Source of the DNA: Mugil cephalus
Lineage: Eukaryota > Chordata > Actinopteri > Mugiliformes > Mugilidae
Direction: 5' to 3'
Length of the DNA stretch: 64,000 nt
Assembly: GCF_022458985.1 (NCBI RefSeq)
Contig: NC_061782.1
Coordinates: 15,793,172-15,857,171 of the forward strand
Under the pieces are notes generated by a model. It did no database searches. It saw only the letters and a list, made by a program, of their open reading frames with translations, and had not been told where the DNA came from. Both the position numbers and the translations under genes were made by a program. Of the stretch, positions 35,286-49,370 are shown piece by piece; position 1 is the stretch's first letter; the number at the start of each line of letters is the position of its first letter.

Positions 35286-35572
35286 TTTCACACTTCAGGT
35301 GGCGATCACTGATCAAAACGACTACGAAAGCTACTAGAAACAAACAAGAGATGGCTACACAGCGATATAAATGTAGAGCTATGGAGGTAAACTATTTGAA
35401 CTGTAGTTCCTGTGTGGGCGTGTCAAATAAAACCGTCAGCCAATAGCCTGAGAGGGCGGTCTCCTGGGCGGTTTGACGTTACCATGGATACGCAGTGACT
35501 CACCCGTCAGGTTCCCGTCGCGAGAAAAACTATTGATTCAATTTGTTTATCAGTTTTACTCTTTTGTTAAAA
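35286..35572. promoter_or_regulatory. Bidirectional gsto1/cfap43 promoter with RFX X-box-like site
   Basis: 287 bases separate the two start codons. At 35,478-35,491 the sequence GTTACCATGGATAC matches the RFX X-box GTNRCC-AT-RGNAAC with one mismatch in the right half. It lies about 80 bases upstream of the cfap43 ATG. RFX sites are typical of ciliary genes, which suits cfap43. A CCAAT box is at 35,440-35,444 and GC-rich GGGCGG-like boxes are at about 35,453-35,471. No TATA box is obvious. Motif matches are by eye; activity is inferred. Confidence 0.6.
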
Positions 35573-38500
35573 ATGGACGATATCGGACGTTTAGAAGTGA
35601 GGTACGTTGCCGCTACGTCATACTTTAAGTACACGGACGCTTGTCCATAGATGTAATGTTAATATATAGACGATTTTCTCCCTCCAGGTGGGTACAAGGC
35701 TTTAGCAACAACAATATCGAGTTTGTGGACAAAAAAACGGTGTGTTACACGTGTGGGAGTCACGTCTGTTTCCTGGACCTGGAGACAAAAACGCAAAGTA
35801 TATTTCAGAGCCCTGGAAGAGGCGTTGGTGCGTTAACAGCCAATGGCAAGAGTGGGATTTTTGCCTTTTCTGAGCAAAAACTATCCCCATCTATATTTGT
35901 GCACATGTTCCCCCAGCTTTATTTGAAGAATGAACTCAAAGGTAAAGTTTTGTTTGTATCCAATCCACCTATAGTTTTTTTTCTCTCATATAAATCCTAA
36001 GTATTGATTCTTTTTGTAGGAACAGCACAACTGGACTACACATCTCTGACATTGAGCGATGGTGGTCCTTATTTGGGATGCTGCTCCTCTCTCCCCGACC
36101 ACACCATCACAGTGTGGTAAGCGTCTGTACACCACCTCATGTTGTGAGCCACATATTTCCAGTTGTGTTTATTTAGGTTGAGCGACCGTGTTACTGTAAT
36201 CATGATGCAGGAACTGGGAAACTGCTGAGCCAATTTGTGAACAACCACACGCTGGACAGGATGTTGTTTCGTTGGCGTTCAACCCTCTGAATTGGCTCCA
36301 GCTTTGCGCTTTGGGCACCGCATCCCTCACTGTCTGGAACATCGAGAAGAGCGCCAGCTTTCATGTCCTGAAACCAAGGTGAAGAGCTGCTGGCTGCACG
36401 AGCATGTAGTTAAAATTTCATATGGATGTAAACATTTCTGTGCATTGCATGGTCGATTTGACAATATTACCGCAACAACAAGAGCAGTTTGGACTGAAAG
36501 CACATGCCAAATCCAGATAAGACAGCGCCTTATGATATTTTTCATTTTGCAGTGTGATTGAGCTTCCAGCAACTGATGCCCCCCTTGAGAAACTGGCGCC
36601 CACCTGTCAGAAATATTTTGCCCAATCAACCACCTCAGAGCTCAAAGCAGAGAGCATTGTGGTAATGTCAATTGTTGCTTATACGTTAACAAAATACATG
36701 CACCAACTTTGTTCTGCTGACGCAGTTTTAAGATTTATTCAACTGTGTATTGCCGTGCAACTGTGAGTGCATTTATGTTCTCAGCGACAAAAAGCAATAC
36801 AATCTGTAAACTGTTATTCCTCATGTGTTTACACAGACTAAACATTGCACCAGAGCCAGACTAACCCCTTGTGCCATCTGCTGGACGGCCACATCAGAGC
36901 TTTATGTGGGCTGTGAGGAGGGTTTTCTGCTTCTTGTCGACCCAGAGGAACTCTCTGTCTCAGTCCTCTTCAATCCCACAAGTGAGCAAACGTGCGCACT
37001 AGTGTATGGAAAATATTTCATGTTGCCTAAGTATTTTTTTTTAATCTAATCGTATTCATGTTTTACTTTTGTTTAGTTGCTGAAGCCAACCCCAAACTCA
37101 AAAATAACAGCTTTCAAGCTTTAAGTCTTAACAAGAATGGTCTGATTGTTACAGGAAAGGTACAACCTCGTGCACTTATTCACATTTGTATGAGCACACC
37201 AGGCATACTCCTAATTAATTATGTGTTACAGGAAAGTGTAATGCACAGTCTCCAAATCAAAGGGAGTCAGATTGACATCACACAAACGTGGCACTTAGAC
37301 AGACCTGTCACAACTATGAAGAACTCCCCTGACAATAACACATTACTTCTGTCTTCCAAAACGGTATGTACTTACACACACCATAGTGTGTCCTATTAAT
37401 AAAAGACATTGATTTGGGAGCGTAACTTGTCTCTTGTTCTTCAGGGGCAGATCTACACGTTGAACCTGACCCAGTCAGACAAGATCGTAAAGGTCCTGGA
37501 CATTCTCAGCGGCAACTTTGTGGCAGCAGCTTTCTTGCACACTGACAAGAACATTTTTGTGGTAAAATATTTGTGTCTCATGTCGTCACATCTAATATAG
37601 GGTCAGTGTCCTCTTAAGGTGTTTTATGTTTTTTTTTTTTTTTGACTGGTTGCAGTCATTGAGGGATTCTGGAGAGCTGCAGCTTTGGTCCTCGGAGGGC
37701 ATCTGCCTCAGTTCCTTGTCTCTTCAAGCTGAGGTCAGGCAACATACAATATGAATATAACACAAGGACTTTCTAATAATTAAACAGTTTCATTTCTAAG
37801 AATAAAAGCGAATTATACAAAACAACACTGTGTCCGTTTAGGCGACGAGTCTGGCCTGCTGTCCTATTGCATGTTACGCAGCTGTTGGAACATCTTCAGG
37901 AAAAGTCCTCTTCTTTGACCTGAACAAGGAGCATCAGCCTCGTCTTGTGCACCAGGTTCACCTATACCACACATCTGTGGACCACCTTGTGCAAGTATCT
38001 CCACGGAGTTTCATTTTAACACTGGATTTGTGACGCAAATAAATCTCATGATACATTTATGAAATAAAATCGTGCATTATCTGCACCCATAAATCCCAGA
38101 GATGGTAACCAACATCTGCCGCGTGGTCAGAAAAGTCAAAGACAATATTTGTGGTTTTGCAGTTTTGATCAAGACGGGCAATACCTCCTCACCAGCTCCT
38201 CACATTCACACATCTATGTGCTGAATGCGAAGCCGTCAAATATGTTTTCAGTCATAGGATACACAGGTGAATACGTGGTTTAAAACTTTTAAATGATTAA
38301 ACATCCTACTATCTACTACATCCTCCAGAAATTAATTCAAAGGTCATTGGAGAATTGCTTCACAGATGTGGGTTTTTCTTTATTAGATGTTCCTGGACGC
38401 ATTTTGTCACTTTCTACTCAGAGCATCAGGGACTCTGATGAGGTGAAAGTTCTCGCATTGTGTGCTGAGCAAGAGGACCAAGATCTAGATGGCAGCCTGC

Positions 38501-41500
38501 TCTTGGTGCTCAACCTGTCTGCCACGAACCTGACAGGTACATTGCTGGAGAAGATTAAATCCCCCTTTTTAAGGGTATTTTAATAACTGAGTGGAAGTTA
38601 GCGATAGTTAAACTCAAATTCTCCTGAAATTATTTATCTAGAAGAGAGAGTGAATGATGTAATGAGGATCTTGTGTCTGACAAATTGGACGTAAAATCAC
38701 AAAGTACTGACCTTAAGCAGTGGAACAAATTCTAACACGTACAGAGGTCCCCGTAAACGTGGGAGGAGTGACTCACAAACACTTAACAAAAGGCTGTGAT
38801 TTATTCTGCCATGAGGACAGATTTGCAAGGTGAGTGATAGAACTGCAGCAGTTTCCGTGATGCTGACTGGCCCAAAGTTGCCTTTATTTCTTAAGTCTAA
38901 GAAAAAAAAATAAACAAGGGGAAATGTGTTTCATGGACTGTAAGCAGTAAAAGACAGAGTTACCATTTACTGGGCTTCCATTTGGCTCGTTCCAATTTCA
39001 AAGAACTTTCCATCAATGATTAATATCATTTGACTTATTGTGTCACTCGTGCCATTAAAAACAAATGACTCAGCACTTTACGAAAACACACTGTGTTTAT
39101 AGAGCATCGTGGAGAACTGCGTTGAGAAACACAGAAGCCTCTAGAAGAATTTAAACTCATTATGACACAGCTATACACAAAACTCTTCATCTACGTGCTA
39201 TCTGTGTGATTAAGACTGCAACATAGGTGAGAACTGGTTAAAATGTGGTAATGTATATATGTATATAATGTATAAAGAGGTTTACTGTATAAAGCAGTCT
39301 CATAGTAATTTGCGAAGTGCAAAGACCACCCAGCAAATAAGCATTTGTAGATGTGTGGATTAAGGATTAACTCTGTTTATTGTGAAGCAGACACACATGA
39401 CGACAGTTTCTAATTACATGTTTATATTCTTCCCATTCTGCTACCCTGCAGCTCCAAATTGTGTAGACAGATATGGTCGTCTGGCAGCTCATGTCCTGAA
39501 AGAGTTCAGATGCAAAGTGCCTCATCCACTTCAGTCCTGTGTTCTGGGAGTCAGTGACATCTTCGCTTACTGCCACCGGAATAAGACCATCCAGCGATTT
39601 CAGCTTCCCGAGGTTCGCTTCTGTCTAATGAGCTCTCATGTTACTCTAACTGAACGAAAATGGTGATTTTAACGTACTAATAAATATCCTGCTCCCTGAC
39701 TTGTCCTCTCAGGACACCGGTAGTCTCTCCGGTCAGCAGGTAGTCGAGCTGGAGCCAGAACAGGAAGTGAGGGGTCATCCGCTAGGCCCTGCCTCTCTTG
39801 TGCTGTCTCCTCACTACTTGTGGTTGGCTTCCGTGGGCCGAGATGGTTTACTACGAATTAGAGAAACTGCGTCCATGGTATGAGATGATTTTATGCTCTT
39901 GTACATGTTTGAATCACGTTTTCCTTTTCTGTGGCGCGTGTTACGATGATTGCTTTTTTCACCTTCAGGAGCGGTACATCGAGCTGCAGTGTCACTCGTG
40001 GCGTCTCGGCGGAGTCCGCGGTGTCTCCTTCTCCACTGACTGCCTCACTATCCACACTGTTGGCTTCGGTGATGGCTCTCTTGTGTGCACCGACCTGAGG
40101 TAACAAGCAGACATGTCATGCTTACATAAAGCACAGCTGGAACAACAGAGGGAGCTGTTGCTCGCAGCAGTGTGTCAAAAGCGGTGTTGAAATTTAACAG
40201 TACTTCTCCTCTATTACCAGAACAATAGTAAATTAATAAAAGTGAAGGTCCAGCGATTCATCGAGGATCCAGAGGATTGTTGATTATAGTCCACAGGAAA
40301 CCCAAAGTTTAATAAAATTCACAGCACAATCTCTCCCCTGAATAACATCCCACTCACATTCCACATATTCCTCCCCTGCGTGCTCCTACACGGGATGGCT
40401 GAAACAGTGTTTTTATATCTTAAATCACTCCTGTTTTTGTGATCCAGGAATACAAAAACTTTATGCACCATTTCCTGGTTCATTGTATGTCTAACTCACT
40501 GGCTTGGACGTGTTTGTTTCAACAAATCCCATGGAAAAAGAAACAAAACGTGTTGACGTTTCTTCATTATTTCTTTGTTACGAGTTTTACAGCAGTCTTA
40601 CATACACATCGATAGATAAAATACTCCCCAACAAATGCATTCATCTAGTGTTTTTTTGAATGGCTTGATCAGAAAAATCAAACTGTGAATTTATGGCACA
40701 TTTGTAAAGAAACAAATGAGGGACTGTGTGGCACTGACAGGGGAAGAGAAGACAGAAATGACAGAGATGGAATAAGCCACTGTTGGTTTAGCTGTTGTGA
40801 TGGAACGACAGCCAATAAATAGCATCACATATTTATTGTGTTTATTTGTATGTTGGCTCCATACAGAAATAAACATGCGGACGGCAGCATGGTGAATGAT
40901 GCCACAGAGCTCAGCGAGTCTATGGCTCCTTTCTTGAACAACTTATTCAACGCAGAAAACCCCATTCTCACTGACCTTCCTGTGTGGGGACATGGGCCTC
41001 CTGTTGGCACAGAAAAAACAGAAAAGAGCAAGGTAATAAAAAAAAAGAAGAAAGAAAGAAAAGAAAAAAGATTTTATTGTGTTCTGTGTAACAGTAAATT
41101 AGAACTTTGAACAGCTCTCTGTTTATTAGTTACATCTAGCTAATATGTGTTTAGTTATACCGTCATAAAGACAGTGACCTTTGATTTCTGTTTATCTGGT
41201 ACAAATAAATAATAAGAAAACCTCTCCGTGCAAAAAATTAAAACAATGATTACAAACTTAAAATAGTAATACTTTTATGACTATTTTTGTGTAGCACGTG
41301 ATTCAGAGGAAGAAAATAAATATGAATTGTCTTTTTTGTATCAGTAGATTAACAGATCTTCCGCCTTATTCATTCCATATCTAGGATAACAATAAAGTAA
41401 TGTGCCAAATGAAACACTTTTATCTACATTTCTGTTTTGTTTACTCCCTGTAGGTCAGTGTTGGGGCGTCTGTGGATGTGACAGAGCAGGACGAGAGTTA

Positions 41501-44500
41501 TAACAGCCTGTTGTCTGCTCCACCTCCCCAGCCCACATGGCTGGAAAGCAGGCAAGAAGAAGTCAGTGACAAATAATCTGTAATATATAGCTAGATCATG
41601 TGAACACTGTTCAGATACTGCTCTCGTTTCTCTTGCGGTGGGAGGATTGCGAAAGAGCTCTTTACACCTGTACGCAATATGTAGTTGAGAAAACAGCTGT
41701 GTTGCCTTTGGCACGCAGTGGCTCGCAGTTCTGGATTTACTGTGATGTATAGAGTGAGAAACCCAAACAATGAGCAAGTGCTATAGTGCTTTAAAGAGCA
41801 GATAAGGCATTGCAAAACCTGTTCAGTAATTTGTCGGCTGAAATTTATTCTTGACAGCAGTAGGTTGATACTGCAGGTGTGGCAGAATTGGTTTTACAAA
41901 TCGACGCACAGGAAAGGAGCACTTTGTGTTTTGAATGCTACAGCGAATTCTTGTCATGTTGACAAATGTATAACAATTGCTGTTGGTTTGTTTTGTTTTT
42001 ACAGGTTGTGAAAGAAGATAATGAACAATATTCTGAGACGAAGAAAAAACTGAGGGAAACCATCAAAGAGTTACGTGACTCTGTGAGTTTTATTTATATA
42101 TTTTTTTTACAAGCAGTCCAGAGGATACTCCTAAGTTCTTGCGCAGACAAAAAATATCACCTTGTACCAGACAACATCCCACAGTGCCAAAAGCACACTA
42201 TTTCTTTTCACGTAGACACACTAACAATAAATCACTATCTAAAGACTAAAAACTGACTGTAGATTTAAATAAATATAAAATACATATGCAATGCTATAAA
42301 GCAATATCAGCCCATTTCAACAGGGAGTCAAAAGTCTGTCTCAAGAACATTTTATGAATTTAAAACTTGACGTTCCAGTTTTATTTACAGCTAGCACTAA
42401 AATACGCTGTGCTTGAAGTTAAAGTCCAGCATGACAACTAGATATCAGTTCAGCTGCGCTCATAACAATGTGTAACATTTTAAAACCCTGTATGAACAGT
42501 ATGATTAATCCTATTCCGTGTTTCCTGTACTGATCAGATGCAGGAGATGATGCGTGAAAATGACAAACTCCCTGAGCAACATTTCAACCTGGATGTGGAG
42601 GAGCAGAGGAGACTTGAGGCCATGGTGGAGCAGGAGGTCGCGAGGGTACAGCAAACAATCACGTGTTAATGTGATGAATGTTTAACTTTTCATTAGGTCA
42701 TCCTTAACACCTCTGTGTTGTAGGTGAGGGCTGAAATCGAATGGGACATCATAGAAAAATGTTACCTCCGTGATGTCCTGAAGAGAGAGTGTTGGGATTC
42801 TGTGAAGGTCAAAGGCAGGACCATAAAGGTATGAAACAAGCACTGTGGTGTCAAATTGACGAGTCTCTTGATAATCTGCTCTAAATTACCTCCGCCTTTT
42901 CCCCACAGGGATTTCACTCTGAACTCGAGGTGCAGAACTTCCCCCTGAAAGAGCGGACGGAGAAGGAGTTGGAGAACCTGTCCCGGGCCGAGAATGCGAG
43001 GAGGTTTGAAAAGGCTGCATTCACCGTAAGCACAATCACTCCACAGGCCTCTGAATGCGCTGCGGTTCGGATTCTGATCAACACCGCAAAGAAAAGCATG
43101 TGTGATGAATTAGAATCAATTAAAGCACATATTTACTGAAACAGAAATGCGGCAGTGCTGCATTTTCTGAGAGCTACGACGATACGATTTCTTCAGTGCG
43201 TCGTTTTTTACACTCCAGAAATACATTTTATTGCAAAACCATGCAAGTCAAAACAAGTTTACTGCTACAAAATAATATGATGTTTTCAGTGTCAGTCCTT
43301 CATGGACCTTTCACTCTTTTTGAAATGCTTGAACATGTGCCAGTCCACCAGTGTTGAAACAGCTCTAGATTTATAGTTGTGTGGCCAAGAGTAAGTTGCT
43401 ACGATAGTTCTCTTAAGTGCAATGTTCTTTGGGTAAAGTTTATAATCTTATGGCCACAGATTGAATACTCACTGTTTATCGCAGTCTTCTTGTTTCCCCA
43501 CCTTTCAACTGCAGCTAAGCAACCCAAAAAAAAGTCCCAACACAGAAGAGGAAGAGCAGAGGGTGGAAGGCCACGAGGCAGAGTGCACCGCTCTGACAGG
43601 AAGTTTCTCCACTCACTTAGGGTACTCGAACCCATACGTCTATGACCAGTTCAGTCTGCAAACTACAGAACAGAGAATTAACCAGATAATCCTGCTGCAG
43701 GTGAGGGCCTGTTCCACAAATTGTCTGATCTCAGCAGAAGTATGATAATTGTGTCTTTGTATTCTCCACACAGCACACACCCAAAAGACACGTGTAAGAA
43801 AAAAACAATAGCGCAAACAAATTAAGATCTGTCCGTCCAGTTCATGAAAATGAAAGAACACCGAGGAAATGAAAATGTATCCAGCCATTCATGTTTGTCT
43901 TGATCACAAATAAGTAACTTTCAAATTTAACTCTGAATACAGGATGTGATTTATCGCATCAAGACGGCTTTCAACGCCGACTTCGATGCGTTGCACAGAC
44001 AGAAGACGCAGGAGATCGAGCACGTGAGGGACAGGAACAGACACATCAGAAACCTCATGCTGGAGCTGGACATGGACGAGGAGCTGTGGGAGCCCAGCCT
44101 GACCACCAGCGAGTGGCCAGAGAAGCTGCTCACTGTGGACGACTCTGAGGTTACTGTCCTCATCTAAACATCTCATCAGCTCTCGAAGTTCACTCGAAGT
44201 TCAATAAGCAAGGCCCGCGTACGCACCGAGCTGCTGCTTTGTTTGTTTGTTTGTTTGTTTGTTCTGACACTGAAATGAGTGCGGTTCGTTGTCATGTGTA
44301 AGAGAAGATTGCTTTTGTCCTGTTCTAGATAAAAGCAGAAAAGTACCTCAGCCCCAAACAGAGAGAGAAGGAGGAGGAGAGGAAGAGGCTTGAAGAGCAG
44401 AGTCAATTGGCTGCTCAAGTATGTTGCCATCATAAATGATTGTCACAAATCCAAATTCTTCAAATGCTTCCACGTACACTCATGCTCCTATGAATATTGT

Positions 44501-47500
44501 TGACAACAATAAAGATCATTCAACAGTCTTAGTGATATATAAATGCATATATGACGATGAAGCTGTGAAGAAATGTGCTTCAGTTCGATATTGACGGTTA
44601 TTTGTGTGTTGCAGAGCAACCAGAGCAGAGAAAGGGGCGTTGATGACATGATGGAAGGAGTGCTGGAAGTAAAAAAAGAGGACATCTTGAAAATGGTGAA
44701 AATTATAATTTTCAGACATCAGTGAAAATGCTAATAGACTCACTCCAGATATATTATTGTATATATTATTGTCTGAAAAACATACAGAATATCATTCTAG
44801 TGGTTTGAACTATATTTATGCTTGAATCCTTTCACCCAGACATATTTGATAATAGAGTGGATTCATTTTCTCAGATTTGGGTGTTTTGAAATTTGAATAC
44901 CTGTAATTGAGCTGTAGTAAATTTTCAAAGCCACTTTATTGAGTAGAAATAGTAGTAGGATTGATAGTATTAATTTGACAGTAATTATTAGCTGAAACCA
45001 TAATGTTTGATTATTATGTTAGAGATTTCTGCACCACAAAGGAACCACTCGTGAAGTGTTAATCTTTTCTCTTTAGTCTAATGAGCACTTTTCTTTTTAA
45101 CCTGCAGTCTTTTCTAGGCGGTGTCAGTTGAATTAGACAAGTCAGCATGAAAGGCACATAGTTTCTATTCAATTTACTCCACAGGAAATACCTCTGCCTG
45201 AGTTTGTTTTGACCAAACCTGACATTCAGTGGAGTGAGGAGGAGAAAAAAGTCTACAAAGAGTATGAAAATAAAACCAACGACCTCACTGAGGAGAAGGA
45301 AAAATACAGAAAGGTATTCAGAGAAGTCATTCACAACTCTGTTTCGCATTGATCAGAAATATTATTGACTTCTGATGAGTATTAATCACTTGTGACCTCT
45401 GCCGCTGCAGTCACTGGAAATCGAAATACAAAAGCTGCAGGAATCCACAAAGGAAGTGGCTGAAAAGTTTGATGAAAGTTTGTCAAAGCTGTTTGAGAAG
45501 AAGATAAAATGCACCGTGGCTATATACCAGGTGAGCCAGCACGCGGGTACGCACGTACACAGTATGAGACATGCGTATTTAAAAGAAGTCCTGTTTAATG
45601 TGTATGTGTGTGTGTGTGGTGTATTTTAAAGGAAGAGCTGAAGATCACCTATCTTGCTGATGCAGTCACTGAGGAAGAGGAGATGAGAAACCGAGAGCTG
45701 GAGCTCAAGCTCAAACTTGAAAAAATGTTGGCATACAAGGTCAGAGAACTGGTGCACAGTAATGCTGCAGGAATTTATGACTGCCAGCCTCAGAATCTGT
45801 TTGTTGCGAGACATGGCTGCAGCGCTCACGTTTTAGTACATAGTCCTCCCCGTGCGCGTTTTGCAAGAGCGAACCTGTGTGGCACGCACGTTTGTTAGGC
45901 CTCCAGACCGTCTGACAATATTTCCATTACATATTGCTCCTGTGCTTTAAATGTGTACTTCTCTGACAGGATGAAATTACAGAGGAGGTAAAGAAACACG
46001 CAGAAGAAGTGGAACTGTTTCACGAGGCCTACGACACCCTCGTGGCTGAGGATAAAGTAAGCCAAGCTGATGAAACACAGAACTGTAAGTGATGGCGGAC
46101 ATAATATAACATCCTCAATGTCTCCCAAGGTTCTGGACAAAGACTTCAGGAAGGACTTCTTTGACGTTCCAAAAATGATGGTGGATCACCTCTACAAGCT
46201 GTTCAAACGTAGACCCAGGTTTGACTCATGGCTTCATACGTAGAAAATTGCATGATTTGTTCCATATGAGATTTTGATTTTTTTTTAACCTCAGGGTTCA
46301 GAAGATGAGGACCCAGTCTGACAGCAGCTCCAGAGAGCTCCGTCTGAGTGGTTCTTTGGCTCCTGTCGCGCTCGCCAGAATACTCGCCGCCATGGAGGAC
46401 CTGGATGCTCCGGAGAATATGCCAGAGGGTTTGAACCAGACTATCTGGGAAAGATTCTGTTTTTTCCGCAGAACAAAAGTTGAGAGTGAGCAAAAGGTAA
46501 TGCGAGATCACAGGAGAGGATAAAGTGTGGAGAGAAATTGGTATTTTGCTAAAATACAGAGCAAACGTGTAATTATCGTAACATTTTTAAATCTCTGTTA
46601 TGAATTTAAATCCTCCTAATTGCTCCAATCATCAACACCCATTGAATCCGGTCCAATCTAGCATATAAAACATGTACAAAAGAAACTGTCACGGAGCATT
46701 TCAGTGCTAAGTAAAGCAAAAGGCTTAAATTAAAAACACTTTGTATTTCTATATGCGGAGTGAAATTATGACACAGACTGACGGAGGAACTAAAGCAATG
46801 TCTAAGCATGAGCAAGTCTAATCAGCGGTACAAACACGTGGTGTTCACCAGGTACAGGGAAGAAGGAGGGTCTGGATATGTCTAAATATACATGTTTATG
46901 AGCATTTGAGAAAAAAAAAACAAAAAAAACACAGTAAGTAAATGTTAAATGGAAAAGGGTTAGGATCAAATAAGCGTAAAGCTTCTACCCACTCATTTTC
47001 GAACATGTTAAAATTGTTCTAATGTTGTTTTCTTTGTTTTGTCTTTTGTATTACATGTTGGAAATAAAGCTTTCATTCATTCTTTCACTCATTCATTCAT
47101 CTTCTGCAGATAAAACTCAAAGCTCTGAGTCTTGCTGAGATGCAGGCCTTCTTGCAAAGGAGGAAAGATGAGGAAAATGCAGCTAAACAGGAAATAAAAA
47201 ACATCTCTGAGGAGCTTGAAAGGTATGACGGGCTACCGGCGGCTGTGTCCAACACAGAACCCCGCAAAAGTGTCAGGTCTTGAATGTGTGATTTGTCCCT
47301 GTAACCTGCCTCTCTTCTGCTGTAGTCTGCATAAGGAGAGGAACCATCTTCTGATGGACACCATGGTCCAGCTCATACTCAAACAAGGCCAGGTGGAGGT
47401 TTCCACAGCAGACCTGTGCGCTGACGACACCAACTTCAACCTTTACCACAGGAGCGTGGTGGACGACCTCAGGAGCGTCATCAGGGTCGGCTCCTCTTAC

Positions 47501-49285
47501 AAAACGCAGATTCTTAAAACTAGGGCCATACTGTATATTCTTCTGATAGAGCTGCGTACAGAAATACACAAAATCGAATTTGATAAACATGCCAGAAAGA
47601 GATAAATTAAAGTGGTGATGATGATGTTTGTCTCTATAACCAGATGCTTGCTGAGCAGAAGATAGCCTCCATGGTGGAGCGTAAAGAGGTGCGCAAGGGC
47701 ATGATCCAGCTAGAGTGGGAGCACAAGGTAATGAAGAAGCAGATAGAGGACCTCAACGACAAAGCGAGGGACATCAAGATGTTACGACTCTCAGAGGAGC
47801 AACAAGATATGACGGTAAGCTGGATTCTAAAACACTGCTTTTTTAAATATATATATTTATTTTATTCCTGGCCAAATACAAACGTGGCCTCTAAAATGAC
47901 ACAGCGACAGGATAGTTAATAGAAATATATGTCAGAATTTTGAACAGTTCAACATCTGTTTGAAATGACAGTGAAATGTTTGCGTCGATCCCGTCAGCGA
48001 TTCTGGCCAAACCTCACTCGCTGATACTGACGCAGGTATTTCGGTCTTGGCCGCATCAAATGTTTTGCGAGCTGAAAATTGTTACCATCCTCCAGTGCAG
48101 ATGGATGATCTTTTATTGAGGACACACGCTCTATTCACGCGAGCACCCCACCCTGTTCCTCTCCTTTCAACTTGTGAAATCCTTACTCAGTAGGTGGAGA
48201 CTATTTCAAAGATCATTCTTCCTTCACCGCCTTCATTTGTTTTTTTTTTACAATGATCTATTTGGTTGTATTTACGCATTCATTAAAAAATCTAAGAGAA
48301 CTATTTCCTCTGCGATTTGTTTTGGTTACAAATGTCTAAGGCGTGAGCAGGCAGTTTAATGAAAAGCAGACCTCAAACATTGACAGAATATTTTTCTCAC
48401 AGTTGCGCAGACATTAACCCCTTACTTCACAAATAAAACCTACATTCTTTGAATTAGTCATTAAAATAAATATATATCACGTGAGTTACCAGGTCTGAAT
48501 GCCAGCTTCCTCTAGCAGATACATGTGCAGCGGGGCAGCTCAGAGCTTCCTGCCATTGTTTAAGCCCCTGAAACCGTGAGGAAAGCAAACCAACCCTGAA
48601 CATTTTATGGTCGAGGTTTGGCCCTGTGACACTTTTCAAAAAATATAAGCAAAAACCCTGTCGCTTTCTGTTTTTCTAACCTAATACAGAACAGTTGTCG
48701 CCTTCTCTTCACAGCATCTCAGCAAGACGGATTATGACAGTCACATGTCCAATAAAGTTTCCAGTTTGGAGAAAAGCATAGCTCTGATGACTAAGGTAAC
48801 AGGAAAAATAACAAGGAGGTCTTATTAACGAGCCGGTTGATCAGATGATATTTTTTATTGTTCTCTGTTTCAGACTCATCTACACACCGTGCAACAACGC
48901 ATCAAAAAGACTGAACAGATAAACAGGCAGGCGGCAACTAAAGCGGCGAACAATGCTCTTTTAGAGCAGCAGCTTCCCGGCATTCAGGTGACCGTGGCGG
49001 AGCTGAAACACATCTTTGAAGCAACAGGTAATCAAAACTTTAATCTTCTCCCCAATGCCACAAAGAACGCCTTCTTCTGGCTAATGACGGCGGCTTGTTT
49101 TGCATTTAGCTTCGGAGGAAAACGAAGCGGCTAAAACGGAAGAGCGTTACCAGGAAATCGTTCAGAAGAGCGACCTGGAGGATCTCGCCAGAGCGCAGGG
49201 CGAGGACCTGGACGCCCTCTGGAGAGAAGTAGAGCGTCTGACGAGGAGGAATTTTCCTTCGCTTGATCAGCTGAAACACACCTGA
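35573..49285 (+). CDS. cfap43: Cilia- and flagella-associated protein 43 (WDR96)
   Basis: Axonemal protein; in mammals its loss gives sperm-flagellum defects and infertility, and homologues in ciliates and flagellates tether inner-arm dynein f. Exons: 35573-35601, 35688-35941, 36020-36116, 36211-36378, 36553-36661, 36837-36981, 37077-37159, 37232-37363, 37445-37561, 37656-37733, 37842-37990, 38163-38266, 38387-38536, 39452-39612, 39713-39877, 39969-40099, 40867-41032, 41454-41561, 42005-42082, 42538-42645, 42724-42828, 42909-43025, 43515-43700, 43943-44149, 44329-44418, 44615-44695, 45185-45313, 45411-45530, 45632-45739, 45970-46056, 46130-46218, 46295-46496, 47110-47222, 47326-47485, 47644-47814, 48715-48795, 48874-49027, 49110-49285. 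They total 4,908 nt, 1,635 aa (human 1,665), with all phases closing. Residues 1 to about 690 are WD-type beta-propeller repeats (VDHLVFDQDGQYLLTSSS; HYLWLASVGRDGLLRIRE). The rest is charged coiled coil. Intron 11 begins with GC. The gene is shared-promoter with gsto1 and convergent with sfr1. Confidence 0.93.
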
Positions 49286-49315
49286 GCGGAGCCTCCTCTT
49301 CAACGGATAACGCGT

Positions 49316-49370
49316 TTTATTTGCACTTCTCTCAGCAGTGAAACTGAACATGAAATGTATAACAAATAAA
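49316..49370. terminator. Overlapping polyadenylation signals of cfap43 and sfr1
   Basis: cfap43 (plus strand) has AATAAA at 49,365-49,370, 80 bases past its stop. sfr1 (minus strand) has AATAAA (TTTATT) at 49,316-49,321, about 155 bases past its stop. The signals have passed each other, so the two mature 3' UTRs should overlap by at least some 50-90 bases. Confidence 0.65.

Noticed and set aside
36036-36120. Alternative short frames overlapping cfap43 exons 3-6
   Set aside because: All explained by a single phase-consistent exon chain.
38745-38829. 85-nt segment first taken as cfap43 exon 14
   Set aside because: It breaks the reading frame; exon 13 joins 39,452 directly in phase. Kept only as a possible poison exon.
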